5,529 nt of DNA from NCBI GenBank assembly GCA_950075905.1, contig CATMVR010000389.1, forward strand, positions 1 through 5,529, given 5' to 3'. Position numbers and translations under genes: made by a program. Source of the stretch: an uncultured Persicitalea sp. (GTDB lineage Bacteria > Bacteroidota > Bacteroidia > Cytophagales > Spirosomataceae). The notes under the pieces were generated by a model that had not been told where the DNA came from, ran no database searches, and saw only the letters and a program-made list of their open reading frames with translations. This document shows positions 1-4,731 of this stretch, piece by piece; within the stretch, counting starts at the first letter, position 1, and each line of letters opens with the position of its first letter.

Positions 1-18
1 TTTAAAAGGTTGCATCAT
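1..18 (-). CDS. Start of downstream gene, cut by window edge
   Basis: Two consecutive in-frame ATG codons (18-16 and 15-13) lie on the minus strand at the end of the DUF4249 gene, and the frame stays open to the window edge, reading M-M-Q-P-F-K. The first ATG overlaps the TGA stop of the upstream gene in the ATGA pattern. A purine-rich stretch (GGGGGAGAAGAA) just upstream may help initiation, although Shine-Dalgarno sites are uncommon in Bacteroidota. Six codons say nothing about function. The overlap suggests that this gene is co-transcribed and translationally coupled with the DUF4249 gene. Confidence 0.4.
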
Positions 19-959
19 TTCTTCTCCCCCTCCACCAGCACCCGCTTGCGGGCGTTTACCGAGCCGAGGATGCCCAGCCCGTTCTCCACGTTGGAGTAGA
101 CATTTATGGGCTCGTAGAAGGGGTTATTCAGCCCACCGTCGTCGTCCACAAAGCGGTTCTTGATGGCCTTAAAAGCCGTTTTCATGTAGCGGTCGTACGC
201 CCGGCTCACGTTCATGACGTAGAGGAATAATCCTCCACCGGGAGATCGAAATGTAGTTGGTTGCCTGATGTAAGCCCATACAACTGTTCCTTTCCCAACC
301 TGGGCGGGTAATACACGGGCAAGAAGATCGTAGCTTTTTAATAATTCTTCCGGTTCGCGGGTGGCATTAAAATCATCAAGAAAAGGAGAAACACTCATGA
401 TGCCCGCACCACTTTCTACAAATTGCACACTAGAACCGTCTGGTTTTCCAGCATATATAAGGCCTGTATTTCTAAACCAGATAAATTGCTCGCCATTCAA
501 AGGCTGCTCCCAGGTCAAGTGGATGTCTGGATTGCCATTAGGATTTTTAATTGCATAGGGTTTGATCTCCATGGTGAAGGGCAGAAACTCCGGCACGGTA
601 TCCGTGGCGCTCACCGTCAGACCGTCCACTTCGGCTTCTATCCGGTAGGCGTGGCCCGGTTTGGGCTTGATACCGTACAATGCATACTGCCCCGGCTCCG
701 TAGCGTGCAGCTCACCTAGCAAGCGCCCATTCTCGTAGCAACGCACGCGGGCGTTGCGAACCGGCGGGTACACGGTATCGGCCGAGAGGGGCGGCAGGGT
801 TTTGTGAAGGCTGATGCTCAGGGTACTGTCGGGGTTCAGGATGCCGTTTAGTACTACCCGCTCGGGGTAGGTGGGGTACGGTATATTAACCTCGCCTACA
901 CAAGCGGCTAGCCCTAGAATAACCCCCAACAACCGAAGCTGACTTTTAATGTAATTCAA
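15..959 (-). CDS. DUF4249-family lipoprotein, TTG start
   Basis: This 314-aa protein resembles the DUF4249 lipoproteins of Bacteroidota, which usually sit next to a TonB-dependent receptor and are presumed to be outer-membrane partners in uptake; the exact role is unknown. Seen directly: a type II signal peptide with lipobox L17-A-A-C20, then a beta-rich start with the pattern YPERVVLNGIL, then alternating strands with short loops, consistent with the family. Length fits. The start is TTG at 959-957. The frame opens at a TGA at 971-969, the only other near-cognate codon upstream is ATT, and there is no minus-strand ATG between about 930 and 1060. No receptor gene is adjacent: the gene upstream is an unrelated lipoprotein ended by a terminator, so a promoter must lie in 960-996, although I see no good TAnnTTTG box there. 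GC is uneven: about 63% at 601-840, 45% at 241-540 and 54% at 1-240. The family call comes from pattern memory, not a search. Confidence 0.75.
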   Translation of the reverse strand: MNYIKSQLRLLGVILGLAACVGEVNIPYPTYPERVVLNGILNPDSTLSISLHKTLPPLSADTVYPPVRNARVRCYENGRLLGELHATEPGQYALYGIKPKPGHAYRIEAEVDGLTVSATDTVPEFLPFTMEIKPYAIKNPNGNPDIHLTWEQPLNGEQFIWFRNTGLIYAGKPDGSSVQFVESGAGIMSVSPFLDDFNATREPEELLKSYDLLARVLPAQVGKGTVVWAYIRQPTTFRSPGGGLFLYVMNVSRAYDRYMKTAFKAIKNRFVDDDGGLNNPFYEPINVYSNVENGLGILGSVNARKRVLVEGEKK

Positions 960-996
960 AGGAATATTTCAGCTATTGTCGTTTAAAATGAGAAAA

Positions 997-1032
997 TAAA
1001 CACACTTTCAAAATAATGCGAAAGTGTGTTTA
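997..1032 (-). terminator. Rho-independent terminator of the 363-aa lipoprotein gene
   Basis: A perfect 13-bp inverted repeat (997-1009 with 1020-1032, loop 1010-1019) lies 30 bases past the stop of the upstream lipoprotein gene. Read on the minus strand, the stem is followed at once by TTTTCTCATTTT. This is the clearest terminator in the window. It separates the 363-aa lipoprotein gene from the DUF4249 gene, so the latter probably has its own promoter or depends on readthrough. Confidence 0.85.
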
Positions 1033-1062
1033 GGATTCAATATGAGTATGAATTTGAATTAA

Positions 1063-2154
1063 TTATTGAGTGGTACATCGCATAGTCAAAAATTTAAAGT
1101 TTTGAGTACCAAATATACTAACTCCGTAATCCTGTTGATAATAGGTAGCAAAGTTTACCGACCAGAAGGTGTAGGTCGGCGAAGAAGTCTTACCAGCAAA
1201 ATTTTGTCCTAAATTATAGGTCTGTGTACCAGAAGGAGGATATAATCCATATGGCAGGTCAAAATGTGTATACGCAATCCATGTACCATCTGATGAGTAA
1301 CTTTCGGTACTATGGTTTATCGAGCCATACCAGGTTTTCCTAGTAAAGTGCATTTCTATGAAATACGATACATTATTAACATAGTTATCGAAAGAATAAT
1401 CATAATATATACTTTGGAAACCACGTGACCATGCCCTCAATCTCAGGTCAGTGTATGATGTAGAATCAGGAGGAGTATTTGTTTGAAAACAATACCTTTC
1501 ATTAGCCCCAATTTTTGCTCTACTGTCTTTAACGAGCTTTCTATCCGAATGTACAGGATAGTACCTCAGGTTCTCGGTTTGACTATTCTGAGTGATATTC
1601 ATTAAGCTGGAAATTTCGTTTGGATTTCCATCAACAATTTGCAGAATTTCATTAGCGCCAAACTTGAACAATGATTTTCCAATTTTAACGATCCCATCTT
1701 TATTCAGCACGGATGCATAACTTGGATTAAAAAGATTGTATTCTACTCCGTCTTCCAGGCTAACCGAAATCATAACCTTCACCTCCCTGATTAACGGAGA
1801 AAACGTATGCTTCATTGTTTTGAGCAAAGCCTTATTCTCCTTGATTTGTAACTCTTCCAAATCAGCCTGAGCCGTTTCTTGTTCGATAATCGTTTCGAAC
1901 ATAGTCCTCAGTGAAACAAAATTTCTTTTCTGTTCCCAAGCGCTCAGTTGATGCCGGGACAGCGACGAGAGGATTTTGACGGAATCCTCAAATGCTTGAT
2001 GCGTGGTAAATTCAAGGAAGGTCTCTGCCTTTTGCAACAAAATCTCGTTGGTAAGTGAATTACGATCAAAGGTGACTTCATTTTTTTCGCATGAGAAAAA
2101 GAGTGGAATCACTAAAACGAAGGTAGTGATTAGACGTAGAGATAACTTTTTCAT
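1063..2154 (-). CDS. Large lipoprotein of unknown function
   Basis: This 363-aa protein begins with a clean type II signal peptide (MKKLSLRL, hydrophobic to residue 20) and lipobox F-F-S-C22, followed by E-K-N-E, so it is expected to be lipid-anchored. Residues about 45-115 are helical and charged, with a pattern (L..LS..Q...WE....F.SLRT) that recurs in poorly characterised Bacteroidota lipoproteins; residues 85-112 could form a short coiled coil. Around 145-175, the stretch ASVLNKDGIVKIG...FKF resembles a segment seen in DUF4848-like lipoproteins; I treat that as a hint only. The C-terminal third (about 230-363) is rich in Tyr, Ser and Thr, looks beta-stranded, and holds two cysteines (222 and 360) that could pair. 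The gene follows the Crp/Fnr gene at 2418-3008, with the shared repeat element between them, and ends at a strong terminator. It is AT-rich (rows near 1321-1440 about 34% GC), unlike the regulator. The ATG at 2154 is chosen because the signal peptide begins there. Coding status is firm; function is unknown. Confidence 0.85.
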   Translation of the reverse strand: MKKLSLRLITTFVLVIPLFFSCEKNEVTFDRNSLTNEILLQKAETFLEFTTHQAFEDSVKILSSLSRHQLSAWEQKRNFVSLRTMFETIIEQETAQADLEELQIKENKALLKTMKHTFSPLIREVKVMISVSLEDGVEYNLFNPSYASVLNKDGIVKIGKSLFKFGANEILQIVDGNPNEISSLMNITQNSQTENLRYYPVHSDRKLVKDSRAKIGANERYCFQTNTPPDSTSYTDLRLRAWSRGFQSIYYDYSFDNYVNNVSYFIEMHFTRKTWYGSINHSTESYSSDGTWIAYTHFDLPYGLYPPSGTQTYNLGQNFAGKTSSPTYTFWSVNFATYYQQDYGVSIFGTQNFKFLTMRCTTQ

Positions 2155-2207
2155 ACCTTTACATTGGTTTAAATGATTGAAAAATTATTTGAACTGTTTC
2201 CGAGATT

Positions 2208-2249
2208 CCCCGCGTCGTGTCGTCAAACCTGCGCGGGGCTTTCGTTTTT
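2208..2249 (+). terminator. Plus-strand-facing hairpin with T-tract (repeat copy 1)
   Basis: CCCCGCG (2208-2214) pairs perfectly with CGCGGGG (2232-2238) across a 17-base loop. On the plus strand it is followed by CTTTCGTTTTT, the layout of an intrinsic terminator. No plus-strand gene lies upstream, so it would stop only antisense transcription of the lipoprotein gene. In minus-strand RNA the same hairpin forms, without a T-tract after it, about 54 bases before the lipoprotein ATG. The matching structure in copy 2 has a U·G pair in place of one C-G pair, so the stem is kept. Confidence 0.6.
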
Positions 2250-2278
2250 ACAAAGTAGTGACATAAGTTTGAGAAAAA
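2210..2278. repeat. Dispersed non-coding repeat, copy 1
   Basis: This segment matches 5214-5283 at 64 of 70 aligned columns (five substitutions, one single-base gap), aligned by hand. It contains the inner part of the GC hairpin, the T-tract, the shared core AGTGACATAA-N-TTTGAG, and an A-run that serves as the minus-strand T-tract of the next terminator. Weaker, position-matched similarity continues to about 2320: a 5-bp/4-base-loop hairpin and the 9-mer CAAATGTTA. It lies between the Crp/Fnr gene (stop at 2418) and the 363-aa lipoprotein gene (start at 2154). Confidence 0.85.
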
Positions 2279-2294
2279 AATTAACCCAGGTTAA
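2274..2294 (-). terminator. Probable terminator of the complete Crp/Fnr gene
   Basis: On the minus strand a small hairpin, TTAAC/GTTAA with a 4-base loop (2281-2294), is followed directly by seven T (2280-2274) and then CTC. The stem is short and AT-rich, so it may be weak, but copy 2 keeps the same design with a swapped terminal base pair and a different loop. It lies about 124 bases past the regulator's stop. Confidence 0.5.
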
Positions 2295-2356
2295 CTTCGT
2301 TCCGGCAAATGTTAAGTTTTTACGAACGGTCAGGATTTTTTGGTCAGCAGTGAGCC

Positions 2357-2397
2357 GTACCGCCCCAGCCTGCCGTTGCGACCAGGGGCGTTAGTAC
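2357..2397 (-). other. GC-rich hairpin just past the Crp/Fnr stop
   Basis: CGCCCC (2361-2366) pairs with GGGGCG (2385-2390), flanked by GTAC on both sides (2357-2360 and 2394-2397), which can also pair if three bases bulge out. It starts about 20 bases after the regulator's stop and has no T-tract on the minus strand. It could protect the 3' end of the message, or it could be chance in a GC-rich patch. This patch has no counterpart beside the second Crp/Fnr gene. Confidence 0.3.
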
Positions 2398-2417
2398 TAA
2401 AAGTAACCTACTCGCGG

Positions 2418-3008
2418 CTACTTCTTCCGGGCCCGGAGGCGGCTCAGGCTTTCGGGCGCGAGGCCCACGAAGGAGGCGAGGTGCTTGCTGGCAATACGGC
2501 CCTGCATGACGGGGTACTCCCTCAGAAACCAGTGCAGCAGATCGCCGCGGCTGTACATCCGGAAGGCACGGAGCCACGCCTCGCAACGGGCCAACTGCTG
2601 CCGGGCTACGTGGTAGGGCAATAGGGCCAGCGTGGGATACTGCTGGTAGAGGTCTGTCAGGTCGGCGGCCGTCAGGCTCAGCAGGGTGGTGTCTTCCAAA
2701 AATTCAAGGGTGAGGTCTTCACCATTCGGGTCAGGCATACCGGCAATGAGGGGCAAAAACTGTCCTTCCCAGACAAAGCAGGCCGTGGTTTCACGGCCTT
2801 TGGTATCGCTGTAGTGGCAACGGGCCAGGCCTTCGTATATGAAATGCAGGCCCTGATGGTAGGGGTCGGCGGAAGCAAGGCTTTCCTTGCGTGAAAAGGT
2901 GCGGACGCGCAGGTGTGTCTGAATAGCCGTGCGGACAGCTGGTGGACACTCCATCAGCGACTCTACCGCTTTCTGAAATGCCTTGTGGGGATGGGTTGTG
3001 TGGTTCAT
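2418..3008 (-). CDS. Crp/Fnr-family transcriptional regulator
   Basis: This 196-aa protein has the two-part Crp/Fnr layout. Residues about 25-115 form a cyclic-nucleotide-binding-like beta-roll (YEGLARCHYSDTKGRE around 58-73, FVWEGQF around 78-84, LEDTTLLSL around 104-112). A linking helix spans about 117-148, and a C-terminal helix-turn-helix lies at about 171-192 (IASKHLASFVGL-PESLSRLR). I see no classical cAMP-contacting RxS motif, nor a cysteine pattern of the FNR iron-sulfur type, so its ligand is unknown; this is usual for Bacteroidota members. The ATG at 3008 is chosen because the alignable domain starts shortly after it. A more upstream in-frame ATG (3131) would add 41 residues read through the T14 tract and non-coding sequence. 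GC is about 58%, clearly above the neighbouring lipoprotein genes. It may control the lipoprotein genes beside it, but that is inference from position only. Confidence 0.88.
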   Translation of the reverse strand: MNHTTHPHKAFQKAVESLMECPPAVRTAIQTHLRVRTFSRKESLASADPYHQGLHFIYEGLARCHYSDTKGRETTACFVWEGQFLPLIAGMPDPNGEDLTLEFLEDTTLLSLTAADLTDLYQQYPTLALLPYHVARQQLARCEAWLRAFRMYSRGDLLHWFLREYPVMQGRIASKHLASFVGLAPESLSRLRARKK

Positions 3009-3041
3009 GCAGTCGAAGGGTGGGAAACGGCGGCAATATAG

Positions 3042-3055
3042 AAAAAAAAAAAAAA
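3042..3055. repeat. A14 homopolymer upstream of the Crp/Fnr gene
   Basis: Fourteen consecutive A on the plus strand (T on the minus strand) lie 34-47 bases before the regulator's ATG. Runs of this length are prone to slippage in replication and to sequencing error. The tract could sit inside the regulator's promoter or be the tail of a terminator for the preceding lipoprotein gene. Confidence 0.9.
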
Positions 3056-3068
3056 TAGATACATCTAT
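3042..3068 (-). terminator. Possible terminator after the 220-aa lipoprotein gene
   Basis: On the minus strand a small AT palindrome (ATAGAT, GT, ATCTAT at 3068-3055) runs straight into fourteen T. Allowing a 4-base loop, only a 4-5 bp stem forms, so thermodynamic support is poor. It lies about 135 bases after the lipoprotein stop and before the regulator gene, where a terminator is expected. Confidence 0.35.
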
Positions 3069-3111
3069 AATTCTTTTGTCTTGTATCCCCACTCTCATGT
3101 ACCGTACTCCC

Positions 3112-3192
3112 TCACTGAAACTGAAACTCATAGCTCACCGACGGCAGCACGGGGAATACCCCAACGTTGACGTTCTCTACGGATTGAAAATA
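3112..3192 (-). pseudogene. Relic resembling a TonB-dependent receptor C-terminus
   Basis: Between the 220-aa lipoprotein stop and the A14 tract, the minus strand has a 26-codon open stretch ending in TGA (3114-3112). It reads YFQSVENVNV-GVFPVLPSVSYEFQFQ. The pattern V-x-V-F-P-x-x-P-S-x-S-Y-x-F-x-F resembles the last two strands of Bacteroidota TonB-dependent receptors, which typically end in an aromatic residue; here one Gln follows. A TAG (3195-3193) closes the frame upstream, so no receptor body remains. DUF4249 genes usually sit directly after such receptors, and one lies further downstream in this window (959-15), which makes an old receptor gene here plausible. Similarity is from memory over a short stretch, so chance is possible. 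Confidence 0.4.
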
Positions 3193-3202
3193 CTACTATT
3201 CC

Positions 3203-3865
3203 TTACAGTTGCTCATCAAGCCAACCATTTTGGTTCCGCTTACGAATTTTGGCCTTGAATTTTGCTTCTGATAGTTGAATGCGGCTAATGCTGGAAGAAT
3301 CCAGCCCAAAGTTTGGCCCGAGCTTTGTGAGTTTGTAATGGACATCAAGACGCCCCTCAATCGTCTCCTCGACGGGATCATAGCGGTCTATCACTACCGA
3401 ATAAGGCTTACTTTCGTCCAAAACAGCAAAACCTGCCGGGCCATAATCAAGACCACCCCCAAAATGCAGGAAACTGGAATAATTGTGGAAGCGTTCATCA
3501 AAATTAAATTTTTGAAGTGATTTAGAACCGGGAGTAAAGTTTTCTAACTCTATCACAAAGTCTCCAAGATGGTAGGTGTCTGTGCCGTGCATACTCAGAT
3601 ACAATCTTCTGAAAATATGGGTATCGTCGTTGTTAGTGCTTGAATCAGCTCCGACATATTGGGTTGCGTAACTCCTTAAATTAAACAAAGGGTAGCCGGC
3701 GGGTCTTAGAATAAAATCAGGATCATTTACTGGTTTTCCATTGACAAAACCCTCGGCGGTACCATTTCCCCATACCAGCACAGGGTCCATATTTCGTTGG
3801 CAGGCCATGAACGAGAATGCTAATAAAACTACCAGGGAAAAAGTGATTATTGAATAATACTTCAT
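3203..3865 (-). CDS. Lipoprotein of unknown function (DUF6252-like hint)
   Basis: This 220-aa protein starts with a type II signal peptide (MKYYSIITF, hydrophobic core) and lipobox F-M-A-C22. After the anchor comes a beta-rich domain opening with GFVNGKPVN (39-47), a pattern common in small Bacteroidota lipoproteins whose text often reads 'G..NGK.w'. Later stretches (FVIELENFTPGS, VVIDRYDPVEETIEGRLDVHYKL, SRIQLSEAKFKAKI) follow the order seen in DUF6252-like immunoglobulin-type domains; I offer that as a likely fold, not a firm family call. The last 13 residues after FKAKI are polar and may be a tail gained at a rearrangement joint. The ATG overlaps the TGA of the T9SS relic upstream (ATGA), so this gene was probably once translationally coupled to a secreted-protein gene. 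Its present promoter is not evident. It was likely expressed on the surface or in the periplasm. Confidence 0.8.
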   Translation of the reverse strand: MKYYSIITFSLVVLLAFSFMACQRNMDPVLVWGNGTAEGFVNGKPVNDPDFILRPAGYPLFNLRSYATQYVGADSSTNNDDTHIFRRLYLSMHGTDTYHLGDFVIELENFTPGSKSLQKFNFDERFHNYSSFLHFGGGLDYGPAGFAVLDESKPYSVVIDRYDPVEETIEGRLDVHYKLTKLGPNFGLDSSSISRIQLSEAKFKAKIRKRNQNGWLDEQL

Positions 3866-4097
3866 GGCTGTATCAACATTTTGTGGGTGATAGTTTTGTC
3901 TTCTGCGCGCATTCGTATGAGTTTCATTCCAAGAAATTCATTCAATTGAAAAGCTATCATATGATTGCCGGTGCGTAAAGAGGAAAGCTCCCTTCCATAA
4001 CGATTAATCTGGCACTTTTATAGATACCTGATTTAAGGTATTTTGTAGATAAAATGGTTAAATAATTGAACGGTTCAGCCTTATAAGAAGTAAAAAT
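3862..4097 (-). pseudogene. Frameshifted relic of a T9SS C-terminal sorting domain
   Basis: The minus strand between 4017 and 3862 encodes 51 residues ending in TGA. They match the type A sorting domain that directs proteins through the type IX secretion system: INRYGRELSSLRTGNH, then NEFLGMKLIRMRAED, then KTITHKMLIQP. The hallmarks are the G-R-E-L turn, the G-x-x-L-I-R strand and the final K-x-L-I-Q. The frame is closed by TAA at 4020-4018. Upstream the match seems to continue in other frames: a piece reading AEPFNYLTILSTKYLKSG (from about 4079), then IKV, then the main part. This implies one or two frameshifts. No catalytic or binding domain of the former protein remains; the barrel gene lies immediately upstream. 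The lower segment (4017-3862) is convincing; the upper part is tentative. Confidence 0.6.
3941..3965. repeat. Two adjacent 10-bp perfect palindromes
   Basis: TTCAATTGAA (3941-3950) and ATCATATGAT (3956-3965) are both perfect palindromes, five bases apart and 15 bp centre to centre. They lie about 75-100 bases upstream of the 220-aa lipoprotein ATG, inside the T9SS relic. Such pairs can be binding sites for dimeric regulators, but short AT-rich palindromes also arise by chance. Confidence 0.3.
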
Positions 4098-4113
4098 TTT
4101 AGAATAAATCTAA
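4090..4113 (-). terminator. Weak terminator after the barrel gene
   Basis: Just past the barrel gene's stop (4119), the minus strand forms TTAGA/TCTAA (4113-4109 with 4103-4099, 5-base loop) followed by AATTTTTA. The stem has five pairs only, so termination is probably partial. Confidence 0.35.
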
Positions 4114-4118
4114 GTCTA

Positions 4119-4673
4119 TCAGTGGAAACCTAAGCCAAGGGAAGTGCCAAACCATAAAAGATTTACTGTTTTTAAAGGTTGTCCTATACGCCAAACCGGG
4201 CTCCAATAGATCCGCCAGGTAGGGCCCATTTTGAGAGGCTGAAAACGAAATCCAACATTGGCCGTAGGCCCGTAGTACGTACCATGGTAATGGCTGATCG
4301 AATTGTCGGGATTATCATACCACCAGCGTCGGTATGTAATCACCATGCCGGCACCATATTCAAAAGATGCCCTCTTTTCAGAATTCACTTTATTGACTAA
4401 TATGGGAAAGGAATAACTGGTAAATCGTCCTTCCCTTAAAATTTGGCAAATGCCAGCCCGTATTCCCCAACCACTGTTTCCTGGCTTGAAACGTGTGTCG
4501 TAATTAATTGAAAGGCCGAATATACTGCTCCCCAGGGCTTCAATGTAAATGCTTTTGGCCCGTCGGGATTTATAAGGTACACTATCCGCAAGAAAACCAT
4601 CTGCTTCTGCCTGAGTTTTCAGGCAGAAGCAGAAACAAATCAAAAATAAAAAAAGCAACAGTCGATAGCGCAT
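4119..4673 (-). CDS. Small exported beta-barrel-like protein
   Basis: This 184-aa protein has a signal peptide (MRYRLLLFLFLICFCFCLKTQA, probable cleavage after A22) and no lipobox followed by a polar anchor, although C13, C15 and C17 lie in the hydrophobic part. The mature part shows alternating amphipathic strands with aromatic ends: SIYIEALGSSIFGLSINYDTRF, GWGIRAGI, ASFEYGAGMVITYRRWW, GPTANVGFRFQP, and a last strand ending in GLGFH. This suits an 8-strand outer-membrane barrel of a family common in Cytophagales ('YIEALG...GL.S.NYD.RF'), whose function is not known. The ATG at 4673 is chosen since the signal peptide begins there; the frame is open to 4778, but that extension would overlap the preceding lipoprotein gene and place charged sequence before the signal. 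It lies 58 bases after that lipoprotein gene with only a hairpin between, so the two are probably one transcript. A 15-bp perfect inverted repeat sits within the signal-peptide codons. Confidence 0.82.
   Translation of the reverse strand: MRYRLLLFLFLICFCFCLKTQAEADGFLADSVPYKSRRAKSIYIEALGSSIFGLSINYDTRFKPGNSGWGIRAGICQILREGRFTSYSFPILVNKVNSEKRASFEYGAGMVITYRRWWYDNPDNSISHYHGTYYGPTANVGFRFQPLKMGPTWRIYWSPVWRIGQPLKTVNLLWFGTSLGLGFH
4600..4633. repeat. 15-bp perfect inverted repeat inside the barrel gene
   Basis: TCTGCTTCTGCCTGA (4600-4614) and its exact reverse complement (4619-4633) are separated by four bases. It covers codons 14-25 of the barrel protein, across the end of the signal peptide (FCFCLKTQAEAD). 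In the message it would form a very stable hairpin from about base 41 of the coding sequence. On the minus strand it is followed by TGGTTTTCTTG, not quite a terminator tail. Confidence 0.9.
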
Positions 4674-4694
4674 AAGGCAGTTTTTTTGCAATTC

Positions 4695-4726
4695 ATGGAG
4701 TTTCTCTTCGGAATATAAAACTCCAT
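4695..4726 (-). other. Intergenic hairpin between lipoprotein and barrel genes
   Basis: ATGGAGTTT (4695-4703) pairs perfectly with AAACTCCAT (4718-4726), with a 14-base loop. It fills most of the 58-base gap. On the minus strand it is followed by an A-run, not a T-run, so it is unlikely to terminate transcription. It may set message stability or the relative expression of the two genes. Confidence 0.5.
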
Positions 4727-4731
4727 AGAAC

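Noticed and set aside
361..719. Plus-strand open frames within the DUF4249 gene
   Set aside because: They are antisense to a gene with a signal peptide and family features, and have no features of their own.
2173..2624. Open frames on the plus strand across the repeat and the regulator's 3' end
   Set aside because: They run antisense to a well-supported regulator gene or through hairpins, have no recognisable domain and show low-complexity composition.
3009..3131. N-terminal extension of the complete Crp/Fnr protein from an ATG at 3131
   Set aside because: It would read the T14 tract as a Phe run and use sequence overlapping the receptor-like relic. The family domain begins after the ATG at 3008.
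3163..3174. Palindrome AACGT-TG-ACGTT
   Set aside because: The 2-base gap does not allow a good hairpin and the site lies in the receptor-like relic; probably chance.
2983..3258. Plus-strand open frame with a Lys-rich run and a hydrophobic end
   Set aside because: The Lys run is the A14 tract, and the rest is antisense to the receptor-like relic and the lipoprotein end.
4024..4041. Hairpin ATACCT/AGGTAT followed by TTTTG on the plus strand
   Set aside because: The stem has six pairs, lies inside the decayed sorting domain, and no plus-strand gene leads into it.
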